Shown: positions 18,231-27,500 of the stretch, in pieces
How the letters are laid out: every line of letters begins with the position of its first letter
How positions within the stretch are numbered: position 1 is the first letter of the stretch
From: Bacteroidia bacterium
Lineage (GTDB): Bacteria > Bacteroidota > Bacteroidia > Bacteroidales > Prolixibacteraceae
Direction of reading: 5' to 3'
DNA length: 64,000 nt
Assembly: GCA_025358025.1 (NCBI GenBank)
Contig: JANYKW010000088.1
Coordinates: 19,842 to 83,841, forward strand
Program-made: the position numbers and the translations under genes
Notes under the pieces: model-generated
What the model was told of the DNA's origin: nothing
Databases searched by the model: none
Seen by the model: the letters and a program-made list of their open reading frames with translations, nothing else

Positions 18231-19462
18231 TTCTGTGTAATATTGTATTCTTTGATCTTCCTGTAAAGCGTTCTCTCGGAAATACCGAGCTCTTCGGCTG
18301 CCAGCTTTCTTTTCCCGCTATGCCTGTCAAGTGCCTTTAAAATCAACTCCATCTCCTTTTCCTCAATGGAGAGCGACTCTTCCACAAATTCTATGGTATC
18401 CTGAATGTGCGCACTGGCATTGGGTTTCAGATAGCCCTGGGAAAGTGGTTCGTCTTGCCCTATACTGCTTTTCTCGTTTTGGTAAAGTTGCATAAACCCA
18501 TCATCTGTCTCATCGGCATGAACAGCTACAGGATTTATTTTAACAATCTGACTAAATTTTTCTTTCAGTTCATCCAACTCTTTCTTCAGTCCGATCAGTG
18601 CATTAAGCATCATAGTCCGTTCATTCTCGATGGCTCTGACATCTGCTTCCTTGTGATATAAGGCAGGAAGAAGGCCGCTCTCCTCATTGGGAATATAATG
18701 GACAAGCTTCTCTGCCGTAATATCACGCTCCGTTTCTATGATGGATATTTGCTCTGTAATGTTTTTTAGTTGTCTGACATTACCGGGCCAGCGATAACCA
18801 AGAAAAATTTTCTGCGCTTCTTCATTCAGACGGATGGATGGCATCTTGTAACGCTCGGCAAAATCGTTGGCGAATTTCCGGAACAACAAAAGCACATCGG
18901 TTCCTCTTTCGCGCAATGGCAAAACCTTAATTGGAACTGTATTGAGACGATAATACAAATCTTCCCTGAATTTACCCTCTTTGATTGCGTGGGTCAGATC
19001 AAAATTTGTAGCTGCAATAACCCGTACATTGGTTTTTTGAACCTGGGAAGACCCAACCCGCATAAACTCACCGGTTTCCAGCACTCTCAGAAGCCTGACT
19101 TGTGTTGAGACAGGCAGTTCTCCAATTTCATCCAAAAAGAGTGTTCCTCCGTCTGTCACCTCAAAGTAGCCTTTCCGATCGTTCAATGCACCGGTGAATG
19201 AGCCCTTTTCATGTCCAAACAGCTCAGAATCTATTGTTCCTTCTGGAATTGCCCCACAATTGATTGCGATGTATTTACCGTGTTTCCTTGGAGAATAATG
19301 GTGGATAATCTGGGGAAAGGATTCTTTGCCAACTCCGCTCTCTCCGCTGATTAGCACAGAAAGATCAGTGGGCGACACCTGAAGAGCTACTTCAATAGCC
19401 CGGTTCAGTCCGGGGGCATTCCCAATGATACTGAAACGTTGTTTAATCTCCTGTATATCCAT
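18227..19462 (-). CDS. Sigma-54-dependent transcriptional activator (no receiver domain)
   Basis: A 411-residue enhancer-binding protein. The AAA+ domain starts almost at the N-terminus: Walker A GESGVGKE at 40-47, the sigma-54 contact loop GSFTGA at 87-92 (GAFTGA variant, Ala to Ser) and Walker B GGTLFLDE at 105-112. The Fis-type DNA-binding helix-turn-helix is at the C-terminus (KRKLAAEELGISERTLYRKIKEY). There is no response-regulator or GAF domain before the ATPase, so activity is probably set by expression or a partner protein. It is the first gene of a conserved run with lptE, the TPR gene and secG. No -24/-12 site was found in the adjacent intergenic regions. Confidence 0.95.
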   Translation of the reverse strand: MDIQEIKQRFSIIGNAPGLNRAIEVALQVSPTDLSVLISGESGVGKESFPQIIHHYSPRKHGKYIAINCGAIPEGTIDSELFGHEKGSFTGALNDRKGYFEVTDGGTLFLDEIGELPVSTQVRLLRVLETGEFMRVGSSQVQKTNVRVIAATNFDLTHAIKEGKFREDLYYRLNTVPIKVLPLRERGTDVLLLFRKFANDFAERYKMPSIRLNEEAQKIFLGYRWPGNVRQLKNITEQISIIETERDITAEKLVHYIPNEESGLLPALYHKEADVRAIENERTMMLNALIGLKKELDELKEKFSQIVKINPVAVHADETDDGFMQLYQNEKSSIGQDEPLSQGYLKPNASAHIQDTIEFVEESLSIEEKEMELILKALDRHSGKRKLAAEELGISERTLYRKIKEYNITQK

Positions 19463-19487
19463 GCTATCAACCTACTGTTTATAGCGG

Positions 19488-19520
19488 CAAATTTAGTATT
19501 AATCCGTGAATATCCGTCAA
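19488..19520 (-). promoter_or_regulatory. Promoter of sigma-54 regulator-lptE-TPR-secG
   Basis: Minus strand -7 TAAATTTG at 19495-19488 and a TTG at 19520-19518 about 22 bp upstream, 26 bp before the regulator ATG. Confidence 0.55.
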
Positions 19521-19561
19521 GAAAAGCTGCGTGACTGGTATTCAGATTAACAAACAATGGC

Positions 19562-19569
19562 TATTTTTG
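19562..19569 (+). promoter_or_regulatory. Possible -7 element of kdsB
   Basis: TATTTTTG (TAnnTTTG), 103 bp upstream of the kdsB ATG. The -33 element is unclear. Confidence 0.45.
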
Positions 19570-19671
19570 TATCCGCAAACAATATAAATCCGGATTCGGC
19601 TACATTCAACAAGAGTAGTCTCGGGTAATAAAAACCAATCAGCCGATGCGTGGCTGCAATATATAGGTAAA

Positions 19672-20448
19672 ATGATTAAAAAATTCATTGCCATCATACC
19701 TTCAAGATATGGCTCGTCCAGGTTTCCGGGGAAACCTCTGGCAGATATTGCAGGCAAACCAATGATCCAGCGTGTCTATGAACAAGTTATTCAAGCTGTT
19801 GATGATGTCTGGGTGGCTACTGACGATGAGCGTATTGCCACAACTGTCCGCAGTTTTGGCGGCAACGTTGTGATGACATCAGCAGACCACCGGAGCGGGA
19901 CAGACCGTTGTGCAGAGGCTGTCCGGAATGTGAGCAGGGATACCGGAATCAGCTTTGAGGTGGTCATTAATGTGCAGGGAGACGAACCTTTTATTGAGCC
20001 GCAGCAGATTGCCCTGTTGCAAAAACCTTTTGTTATGGATCCGAAGACTGAAATTGCCACACTGATTCAGCCAATCCATCAAACTGAGGTTCTGTTTAAC
20101 ATTGCAGAGGCAAAGGTGGTTCTCGATATTCATGGTAATGCAATGTTTTTTAGTAGATTACCTATACCAATGAATTTTAGGTGCGAACAGTCTGATTGGA
20201 TCCATATGTTCAGTTATTTCGCCCATGTGGGGATTTATGCATACCGTACCGATATCCTGGAGAAGCTAAACAATTTACCTGAAGGGATGCTGGAGAAAGC
20301 GGAATCTCTTGAGCAGCTGAGATGGCTGGAAAATGGATACAAAATCAAAACCGTGGAAACCAACTATGCAACTGTCGGAATTGATACCCCTGAAGATTTA
20401 AAAAAAATTGTTGAAGAGGGTTTTGAAAAATTCTATCCCAAACGCTAA
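19672..20448 (+). CDS. kdsB: 3-deoxy-manno-octulosonate cytidylyltransferase
   Basis: A 258-residue cytosolic enzyme that activates Kdo with CTP to CMP-Kdo for lipid A-core synthesis. The nucleotidyltransferase N-terminus IIPSRYGSSRFPGKPLADI is complete, followed by the QGDEPFI metal/substrate motif and the C-terminal VGIDTPEDL. Length is normal. It starts a plus-strand group and is followed after 46 bp by the branching enzyme gene. Its presence agrees with an LPS-making outer membrane (lptE, rfbB in the same window). Confidence 0.97.
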   Translation: MIKKFIAIIPSRYGSSRFPGKPLADIAGKPMIQRVYEQVIQAVDDVWVATDDERIATTVRSFGGNVVMTSADHRSGTDRCAEAVRNVSRDTGISFEVVINVQGDEPFIEPQQIALLQKPFVMDPKTEIATLIQPIHQTEVLFNIAEAKVVLDIHGNAMFFSRLPIPMNFRCEQSDWIHMFSYFAHVGIYAYRTDILEKLNNLPEGMLEKAESLEQLRWLENGYKIKTVETNYATVGIDTPEDLKKIVEEGFEKFYPKR

Positions 20449-20494
20449 ACTCCGTTTATTGTGCTAACTTTATCTCTGATAAAAGATTAATTCT

Positions 20495-22504
20495 ATGGAA
20501 GTGCCAAGGTTGGTAAAGGAAGATCCTTATTTGCAACCATATATTTCTGATTTCCTGCGATGGGCTGAAAAGTACCGATCCAGGGAAAAAGAGTTACTTG
20601 GTAATAACTCTTTGCAGGATTTTGCTTCAGGGCACGATTATTTCGGCCTTTTCAAGACCGATAACAAATGGATTTTCCGCGACTGGGCTCCCAATGCGAC
20701 ACAGATCTTCCTCATAGGTAGTTTCAATAACTGGCAGGATCATGCTGACTTCGAACTGAAAAGAATTGGTAATGGCTCCTGGGAATTGGAGTTGCCGCTC
20801 CCATCCATGCACCACGGCGATCTTTATGCGCTATCCATGCATTGGCACAATGGTTCAGGCAAAAGAATCCCCGCCTGGGCACGCAGGGTCGTACAGGATC
20901 CGGAAACCCACATTTTCAATGCCCAGGTTTGGGCGCCACGGGAACCCTTTCAATTCAGGCATCACTTCAAACTGTTAAACGAGGCTCCAATTATTTATGA
21001 GTCGCATGTTGGAATGGCCGGGGAAGAACCCCGGGTACATACTTACAATGAGTTTCGTTACGAAATGTTGCCCCGAATCAGAGCAGCAGGATACAATACC
21101 ATCCAGCTGATGGCTATTCCCGAGCATCCTTATTATGGAAGTTTCGGTTACCATGTCTCCAGTTTTTTTGCCCCATCGTCCAGATTCGGGACTCCGGAGG
21201 AGCTGAAGCACCTGATAGATGAAGCGCATGGAATGGGAATCCTCGTGGTAATGGATCTGGTTCATTCACATGCTGTTAAGAATGTAAATGAAGGACTTGG
21301 ATTGTATGACGGATCGCGGACTCAATTTTTTCACGAAGGTGCCAGAGGAGAACATCCGGCTTGGGATTCCTATTGTTTTAATTATTCCAGGAACGAGGTG
21401 ATACACTTTCTGTTATCCAACATCAAATACTGGCTGACAGAATTCAGGTTCGATGGCTTCCGCTTCGACGGAGTAACAAGTATGCTTTATTTTGACCATG
21501 GCCTGGGGAAAGCTTTTACCAGTTTTTCAGACTATTTTACACCCAACCTGGACGACGAAGCTGTGGTATATTTTATGCTTGCCAATAAACTGGCGCACGA
21601 GATTAACCCGAATGTACTTTCAATAGCAGAGGAGATGAGCGGTCTCCCCGGACTGGCTGCCCCGCTAAGCAGCGGAGGACTGGGTTTCGACTACAGAATG
21701 TCGATGGGAGTGCCTGATTTGTGGATCAAACTTATCAAAGAGCAACAGGATCAGGAATGGAACGTAGGTCATCTGTTTCATGAGTTAACGACCCACCGTT
21801 CGGAAGAGAAAGTTGTGAGCTACGTCGAAAGCCATGATCAGGCTATGGTTGGGGATAAAACGGTTATCTTCAGACTGGTTGACAAGGAGATGTATTACAG
21901 CATGCGTAAAGACCAGCCCAATCTGACCGTGGATCGTGGAATTGCCCTTCACAAAATGATACGGCTGATTACAATTGGCTGTGCCGGTGGAGCTTACCTC
22001 AACTTCATGGGAAATGAATTTGGTCATCCGGAATGGATTGATTTTCCACGCGAAGGTAATGACTGGTCCTATCAGCATGCCCGAAGAATATGGAGCATAG
22101 CAGAAAATCCTGAGCTGAAATTTCACTGGTTACTTGATTTTGACAAGGATATGATTCATCTTTTCAAAAGAGAGCGGATTCTGGAAGTTCCTGAGGTATG
22201 GCGTATTCACGATAACATGCCGGATCAGGTACTTGCCTTCAAAAGAAAAGACCTGCTTTTCGTGTTCAATTTTAATCCGGACAAATCATTTGAAGATTAT
22301 GGGATTCACTGTGACCCCGCCAAATTTAAGGTAATCCTGCATACAGATGCCCATATCTATGGGGGCTTTAACCGTATCGATGAAAGGATGACCTATTATT
22401 CCCTTCCCGAGAGTGGCCAGGGGTCGCCTCATCAGTTGAAACTTTATCTTCCTGCCCGGACAGCCATCGTACTGCAACAACACCCTTATACAAAAGTGAG
22501 GTAA
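20495..22504 (+). CDS. glgB: 1,4-alpha-glucan branching enzyme (GH13)
   Basis: A 669-residue glycogen branching enzyme. An N-terminal CBM48 domain (IFRDWAPNATQIFLIGSF) precedes the GH13 barrel. Catalytic residues are readable: nucleophile Asp325 (FRFDGFRFDGVTSM), acid/base Glu379 (SIAEEMSG) and the third carboxylate Asp448 (VESHDQ). The sequence (SIAEEMSGLPGLAAPL, FGHPEWIDFPREG) resembles the eukaryote-like branching enzymes found in Bacteroidota more than E. coli GlgB. It is a cytosolic enzyme of glycogen synthesis; other glycogen genes are not in the window. The C-terminal all-beta domain is complete. Confidence 0.94.
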   Translation: MEVPRLVKEDPYLQPYISDFLRWAEKYRSREKELLGNNSLQDFASGHDYFGLFKTDNKWIFRDWAPNATQIFLIGSFNNWQDHADFELKRIGNGSWELELPLPSMHHGDLYALSMHWHNGSGKRIPAWARRVVQDPETHIFNAQVWAPREPFQFRHHFKLLNEAPIIYESHVGMAGEEPRVHTYNEFRYEMLPRIRAAGYNTIQLMAIPEHPYYGSFGYHVSSFFAPSSRFGTPEELKHLIDEAHGMGILVVMDLVHSHAVKNVNEGLGLYDGSRTQFFHEGARGEHPAWDSYCFNYSRNEVIHFLLSNIKYWLTEFRFDGFRFDGVTSMLYFDHGLGKAFTSFSDYFTPNLDDEAVVYFMLANKLAHEINPNVLSIAEEMSGLPGLAAPLSSGGLGFDYRMSMGVPDLWIKLIKEQQDQEWNVGHLFHELTTHRSEEKVVSYVESHDQAMVGDKTVIFRLVDKEMYYSMRKDQPNLTVDRGIALHKMIRLITIGCAGGAYLNFMGNEFGHPEWIDFPREGNDWSYQHARRIWSIAENPELKFHWLLDFDKDMIHLFKRERILEVPEVWRIHDNMPDQVLAFKRKDLLFVFNFNPDKSFEDYGIHCDPAKFKVILHTDAHIYGGFNRIDERMTYYSLPESGQGSPHQLKLYLPARTAIVLQQHPYTKVR

Positions 22505-22537
22505 AAAAGTAATTGCTTTAGATAGATTCTAAACAAT

Positions 22538-22545
22538 TATATTTG
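22538..22545 (+). promoter_or_regulatory. Possible -7 element of metF
   Basis: TATATTTG, about 140 bp before the metF ATG. If it is used, both palindromes at 22597-22663 are in the metF 5' UTR. Confidence 0.45.
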
Positions 22546-22596
22546 CAAAATTGCAGGAATTATGCAATGACCAATAGTTAGCCAATGAAATAGCCA

Positions 22597-22612
22597 TCCC
22601 GACATGTCGGGA
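22597..22612. repeat. 16-bp perfect palindrome (TCCCGACATGTCGGGA)
   Basis: A perfectly self-complementary 16-mer in the glgB-metF gap, 35 bp before a second, different 16-bp palindrome. It looks like one of the short dispersed intergenic palindromes known from Bacteroidota genomes. There is no T-run after it. Confidence 0.8.
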
Positions 22613-22647
22613 CCAACCGAGATGATAATAACCTCAAGGCTCTTCAA

Positions 22648-22663
22648 TCCGCCAGCTGGCGGA
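22648..22663. repeat. 16-bp palindrome (TCCGCCAGCTGGCGGA), copy 1, metF leader
   Basis: A perfect palindrome 21 bp before the metF ATG. The same 16-mer plus the following 25 nt up to and including the ATG recurs on the minus strand in front of the CPBP protease gene (31861-31900), with a single base difference. Confidence 0.9.
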
Positions 22664-22684
22664 TAAAAAACAAATTATTATCAA

Positions 22685-23638
22685 ATGAAAGTCATAGATA
22701 TCATACAATCTTCTAAAAAAATGATCTTCTCATTCGAGTTGCTGCCTCCCCTGAAAGGGCAGAATGCGACAAAACTTTATGAGACCATCGATGAGCTGAT
22801 TGAGTTCAAACCAGGATATATCAACCTTACGACCCATCGCGATGAGATTGAATACCGCCCGGTTGAAAACGGATTGCTGGAAAAAAAAATCGTCCGGAAA
22901 AGACCCGGAACGGTAGCCATTGCAGCCGCTATTCAGCACAAATACGGGATTCCCGTAGTACCTCACGTTGTGTGCGGAGGATTTACCAGTGAAGAGACTG
23001 AAAACATGCTGATCGATCTGAACTTTTTAGGAATAAAAAATGTTCTTGCACTTCGTGGGGATGGTCTGAAATCCGAAAATCATTTCTTACCCGAAAAAAA
23101 CGGCCATGCACATGCCAATGAGCTGGTTGAACAGATTATGTACCTGCGCGACGGCAAATACCTCGATCCGGATTTAAGAAACAAGACGGCTCTCGATTTT
23201 TGCATCGGTGTTGCCGGATATCCCGAAAAACATTCCGAGGCTTCCAATCCCGAAACAGACCTTTTCTACCTGAAACAAAAAGTAGATGCAGGGGCTTCAT
23301 ACATTGTAACCCAAATGTTTTTCGATAACAGAAAATATTACGATTTTGTGGATCGCTGCAGGGCCGCCGGGATCACTGTCCCGATCATTCCGGGAATCAA
23401 ACCCCTTGCCTTAATGAATCAGATTACCATGCTGCCGAAAATATTCAACATCGATATTCCCGAAGAATTTGCTTCGGAAGTAAGAAAGTGCAAAACAAAT
23501 GACGAAGCCAGACAAGTGGGAACCGAGTGGGCCATACTCCAGTCCAAAGATTTGATTGCCAACAAAGTACCGTGTCTTCACATTTATACCTACGGAATTA
23601 CCGACAACACCCGGCAAATAGCCAAAACCATATTATAA
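22685..23638 (+). CDS. metF: 5,10-methylenetetrahydrofolate reductase
   Basis: A 317-residue FAD-dependent TIM-barrel enzyme that makes 5-methyl-THF for methionine synthesis. Characteristic blocks are [12 protein letters not shown] at the N-terminus (the usual FEFFPPK position), the PHVVCGGFT region, LALRGD and the C-terminal [17 protein letters not shown] with PIIPGIKPL. It is cytosolic and of normal length. It is followed by rdgB after 7 bp and probably cotranscribed with rdgB-porZ-recO. The start is directly preceded by the palindrome-leader module described at 22648. No SAM or cobalamin riboswitch is recognisable in the 180-bp gap. Confidence 0.94.
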   Translation: MKVIDIIQSSKKMIFSFELLPPLKGQNATKLYETIDELIEFKPGYINLTTHRDEIEYRPVENGLLEKKIVRKRPGTVAIAAAIQHKYGIPVVPHVVCGGFTSEETENMLIDLNFLGIKNVLALRGDGLKSENHFLPEKNGHAHANELVEQIMYLRDGKYLDPDLRNKTALDFCIGVAGYPEKHSEASNPETDLFYLKQKVDAGASYIVTQMFFDNRKYYDFVDRCRAAGITVPIIPGIKPLALMNQITMLPKIFNIDIPEEFASEVRKCKTNDEARQVGTEWAILQSKDLIANKVPCLHIYTYGITDNTRQIAKTIL

Positions 23639-23645
23639 ATTTACC

Positions 23646-24245
23646 ATGCATCAACTGGTTTTTGCTACAAACAATGAACACAAACTAAGAGAGTTGGGTG
23701 AGATTCTGAAAGGTGAATTCTCATTACTTAGCCTCAACGATATCTCCTGTTCAGAAGAAATTCCTGAAACCGGCAATACCCTGGAAGCCAATGCATCGCA
23801 AAAATCATTTTACATTTGGGATCGATATAAAATCGACTGTTTCTCTGACGATACAGGTCTGGAAATAGCAGCGCTCAACAATGAACCTGGTGTCCGCTCG
23901 GCGCGTTATGCCGGCGAAGGCAGAAATTCAGAAGATAATGTCACCAAAGTACTGCATGCACTGCAAGGCGAAAAAAACAGGAAAGCCTGTTTCAGATGTG
24001 TTATCTCCCTGATAATTAATGGCAAGGAATATCTCTTTGAAGGGAGAGCCGATGGTGAAATTTTGACCGAAAGAAGAGGTGCCGCAGGTTTTGGTTACGA
24101 TCCGATATTTTGTCCCGACGGATATTCCCAATCTTTCGCCGAGATGGATTCATTGGTGAAAAACACCCTGAGCCACCGCGGACACGCAGTTCAAAAACTT
24201 GTCAGGTTTCTGACTGATGATTATCCTTATCTGCCAAACCGGTAA
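23646..24245 (+). CDS. rdgB: Non-canonical purine NTP pyrophosphatase (RdgB/HAM1)
   Basis: A 199-residue house-cleaning enzyme that hydrolyses dITP/XTP to monophosphates. The motifs [16 protein letters not shown] (substrate loop), [26 protein letters not shown] (metal site, acidic residues) and the C-terminal [10 protein letters not shown] are intact. Its stop overlaps the porZ start by one base, so it is translationally linked to the T9SS gene. It is cytosolic. Confidence 0.96.
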   Translation: MHQLVFATNNEHKLRELGEILKGEFSLLSLNDISCSEEIPETGNTLEANASQKSFYIWDRYKIDCFSDDTGLEIAALNNEPGVRSARYAGEGRNSEDNVTKVLHALQGEKNRKACFRCVISLIINGKEYLFEGRADGEILTERRGAAGFGYDPIFCPDGYSQSFAEMDSLVKNTLSHRGHAVQKLVRFLTDDYPYLPNR

Positions 24246-26545
24246 TGAAACAACTCCTCATACTCCTGATTTTTCTGCCTGCCCTGTGTTCCGCGCAGAG
24301 TCGTATCGGGGAGTGGAGGGCGCATGTTTCTTTCACCCATGTTACCGATGTTGCAGAAACAGGAGAATCCATCGTGGCGGCAACTGCCAATGGACTGCTT
24401 TTCGTTGATAAAAAAGGGTGGCAGCTCACAACCAAAACAAAAACCGAAGGATTGTCTGATGCAGGTATTTCTGCTCTTGCATACGCATCAGCTCCTGAAA
24501 TATTGATTGCCGGATACCAAAACGGCAACGTTGACCTGCTGCAAAAAGGGCGAATCATCAATCTTCCCGATCTTACCAGGAAGAATGATCTCCCAGATAA
24601 AACCATTTACCGGATTGTTTGTGAAGGTAATTTTGCATACCTCTGCTGTGCTTTCGGGATTGTCAAAATCGACTTGCAAAGGATTGAAGTGGCAGAAACC
24701 TGGTATTTTGGTGCCGGCGGCGATTTAAAAATCGCATCCGATCTTACTGCATTCAACGGTAGCTGGTTCGTAGCAACAAACAAGGGTATATTCAAAGCAG
24801 ATAAACAGAACACCAACTTGCAGGATTACCGAAACTGGAAATTGCAATCATCCTTGCCTCAGCCGGATGCAGGTTTCTCCTCTTTTGCCCACATGGACGG
24901 GTTGCTGTTTACCAGCGACACAAGCAATGACCGGCTGCTGGCATGGGATGGGAAAAACTGGCAACAACAGTTTCCCGAAATAAAAAAAATCAAGAAAATC
25001 AGGTCTTCCGCGACAGGATTGGTTGTCCTGACACAAGGAGAAATATGGCTAACCGGCAAATCAGGCAATAGCATGATCAACAGCTATTTGCCTGGAAGCA
25101 GTATCGAAGGAATAGATCCGGAGGATGCACTCACAGACAGCAAAGGAGAATTATGGATTGCAGATTATCGCTTTGGACTGACACACCGGACCGGAATTTC
25201 TTCGTATATCCAACTGGTTCCCTCCTCTCCCGGCAGTGATATGCTGACAGCCCTGAAAGCAGGTCCGGAAGATATCTTTGCCGGAACAGTCACCATGCAT
25301 TCGGATGGGAGCAAGGAGGCAGGAATATCGATTTACCAGGCCGGAATATGGCAAAATTTCACATCTGCTGATGATACCGAACTCAAATCCATCCAGCCTG
25401 TCACCTCTTTTGCCTTTAGCAAGGATCATCCGGATGAATACTGGGCTTCATCTGCCGGTTCCGGATTGCTCTTTTTCCGGAACAACAGGGTCGCTGCCCG
25501 CTTCACCGGACTCAACGCTGCGTTGGGATCCATCAATGGATTTTGTGTGGTAAACGGTCTGGCAACAGATACAAAAAACAACCTGTTTTACACCAATCCT
25601 ACCGGAGAATTCAGATTGGGCAGCCGTTCAGCGAATGGAAACTTTGCTTCGCTTCCTTACCATGGGATGAGCTTTTCCAACAATCCTACCGGAGAACTTA
25701 TCGTTTCCGGTTCGGATATCCACTGGGTGATATTACCTGACGAAGGGTTATTTGCCTTCAAAGTCCATGGCAGTATTGAAAATATCTCTGACGATCAAAG
25801 CCGGAAAATTGCTGTAAAAAGCAGCTTCAGCCATGGAAGTACTACCTTGATCACTGAGTTTAGCGAAATCTCTTCTATCGCCGAAGACCGCAACCATGAA
25901 CTTTGGGTTGGAACAGGTGCGGGTGTGGTTGTCTACAACAATCCCGAAAAGGTATTTGATCCGGGTGAATTTTATGGAATCCAGCCATCACTCAACAACG
26001 GCGAAGGGCTCTTCAAACCGATCCTCGACAAAGAAAAAATCACCGCAATTGCCGTTGATGGAGGCAACCGGAAATGGTTTGGAACTGCTCATTCCGGAGT
26101 ATTTATTTTTTCTGAAGAGGGCGAAGATCTTTTAAACCATTTCGATAGCAAAAATTCGCCCTTGCTTTCCGATAAAATTATCTCCATTGCCATTTCCCAA
26201 AAGAGTGGTGAAGTTTTTTTTGCGACCGACAAGGGATTGATCTCTTTTAAAAGTGATGCAACTGCAAGTGAAAGTGACCTGAGCAAGGCTTATGTATGGC
26301 CCAATCCCCTGCGCGAAACGTTTGAAGGAGATGTTACAATTGATGGACTCACCGACGGAACAGATGTCAGAATTACAGATGTATCGGGAAACCTTGTTTA
26401 CAGGGGCACTTCCATCGGAGGCAGAGCGGTCTGGAATGCCAGAAACGTAAACGGGGTGCGTGTAGCAACGGGAGTCTATCTGATCTTCTGCAGCTCCCCC
26501 CAGGTGACTAAAACGAAAATAATTAAGCTCCTCGTTATTCATTGA
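24245..26545 (+). CDS. porZ: Type IX secretion system protein PorZ
   Basis: A 766-residue exported protein: signal peptide [17 protein letters not shown], then two beta-propellers of the two-component-regulator type (repeats such as ELWIADYRFGLTH, ELWVGTGAGVVVYN, KWFGTAHSGVFIF) and a C-terminal T9SS sorting domain of type A (VWPNPLRETFEGDVTI ... GNLVYRG ... GVYLIFCSS ... KIIKLLVIH). PorZ is a cell-surface member of the attachment complex with PorU/PorV that anchors cargo to A-LPS. The adjacency to recO is usual for this gene in Bacteroidota and supports the call. PorV lies at 48390 and a PorP-like protein at 38898. Confidence 0.93.
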   Translation: MKQLLILLIFLPALCSAQSRIGEWRAHVSFTHVTDVAETGESIVAATANGLLFVDKKGWQLTTKTKTEGLSDAGISALAYASAPEILIAGYQNGNVDLLQKGRIINLPDLTRKNDLPDKTIYRIVCEGNFAYLCCAFGIVKIDLQRIEVAETWYFGAGGDLKIASDLTAFNGSWFVATNKGIFKADKQNTNLQDYRNWKLQSSLPQPDAGFSSFAHMDGLLFTSDTSNDRLLAWDGKNWQQQFPEIKKIKKIRSSATGLVVLTQGEIWLTGKSGNSMINSYLPGSSIEGIDPEDALTDSKGELWIADYRFGLTHRTGISSYIQLVPSSPGSDMLTALKAGPEDIFAGTVTMHSDGSKEAGISIYQAGIWQNFTSADDTELKSIQPVTSFAFSKDHPDEYWASSAGSGLLFFRNNRVAARFTGLNAALGSINGFCVVNGLATDTKNNLFYTNPTGEFRLGSRSANGNFASLPYHGMSFSNNPTGELIVSGSDIHWVILPDEGLFAFKVHGSIENISDDQSRKIAVKSSFSHGSTTLITEFSEISSIAEDRNHELWVGTGAGVVVYNNPEKVFDPGEFYGIQPSLNNGEGLFKPILDKEKITAIAVDGGNRKWFGTAHSGVFIFSEEGEDLLNHFDSKNSPLLSDKIISIAISQKSGEVFFATDKGLISFKSDATASESDLSKAYVWPNPLRETFEGDVTIDGLTDGTDVRITDVSGNLVYRGTSIGGRAVWNARNVNGVRVATGVYLIFCSSPQVTKTKIIKLLVIH

Positions 26546-26557
26546 TCTTTTCTTCAC

Positions 26558-27283
26558 ATGTTTTACAAGACAGAAGGCATCGTTTTACATGGTCTGAAAT
26601 ACGGAGACACCGGAAAAATCGTGACAGTCTATACAGCAGCTTTCGGGAGATGTACATTTATCCTGCAAGGAATTCATGCAAAAAAATCATCCAACAAGGC
26701 AAACCTGCTTCAGCCGTTATTTCTGCTGGAGATGGAAATCGATCACAGACAGGGAAGAGAACTGCAGCGTGCGAGGGAACTCAGAATTTGTCACCCTTAT
26801 CAATCAGTCCCTTATGATATCGTCAAATCTTCGCAGGCCATTTTTCTTGCAGAACTACTTTATAAAGTACTAAAGGAGGAGGAGTCGCGCACAGAACTCT
26901 TCCAGTTTCTCAGTAATTCCTTCCAAATACTGGATTTGCTTCAAAGTGGTGTCGCCAATTTCCATCTGATCTTCCTTATTCAACTGGCCCGATATATGGG
27001 TTTTGCACCCATTAACAACCATGATGAGAATCTGCAGTTTTTCGATATGACATCAGGAAATTTCACAGGCAACAGGCCATCCCATCCGCACTATCTGGAA
27101 CCGGGAGAGAGTCTGTTTTTCAATCAGCTTATGGATATTTCCTATGAAGAAGCAGGCAACAGCAGACTTTCCTCCACGATGCGCAACAAGTTGCTGCAAA
27201 AAATGGTCGAATATTTTTCTTTGCACCTGGGAATCGGGCTACAGATAAAATCTTTGGAAATTCTTGGTGAACTATTTTCCTAA
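26558..27283 (+). CDS. recO: DNA repair protein RecO
   Basis: A 241-residue RecF-pathway protein that loads RecA on SSB-coated DNA and anneals strands. The N-terminal OB domain is seen in TEGIVLHGLKYGDTGKIVTVYTAAFGR, followed by the helical C-terminal part (FLIQLARYMGFAPIN). The Zn-ribbon cysteines of some RecO proteins are absent. It is last in the metF-rdgB-porZ-recO run, 12 bp after porZ. Confidence 0.94.
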   Translation: MFYKTEGIVLHGLKYGDTGKIVTVYTAAFGRCTFILQGIHAKKSSNKANLLQPLFLLEMEIDHRQGRELQRARELRICHPYQSVPYDIVKSSQAIFLAELLYKVLKEEESRTELFQFLSNSFQILDLLQSGVANFHLIFLIQLARYMGFAPINNHDENLQFFDMTSGNFTGNRPSHPHYLEPGESLFFNQLMDISYEEAGNSRLSSTMRNKLLQKMVEYFSLHLGIGLQIKSLEILGELFS

Positions 27284-27451
27284 TCTTAATGGATCTCATT
27301 AAAAATAATAACAAAAATATTAACAATCCTCATCATATCTCATTATTATTCAATGATTTTACGATTGGTAATTCGCGATTCACCATTGGTTTCAGCTTCC
27401 GGATTTTCTATTTCAAAATAAATTTTGTACTTTCAATTTTTACCGTGACAA

Positions 27452-27481
27452 TTGCCATTCTCAATTTTTTCCATACTTTTG
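27452..27481 (+). promoter_or_regulatory. Promoter of the aminotransferase-like gene
   Basis: TTG at 27452-27454 and -7 TACTTTTG at 27474-27481, 22 bp apart, 19 bp before the ATG. Confidence 0.6.
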
Positions 27482-27500
27482 CCTAACATATTAATTCAGC

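Noticed and set aside
22505..22684. SAM or cobalamin riboswitch before metF
   Set aside because: No matching core or stem arrangement; only the two palindromes are present.
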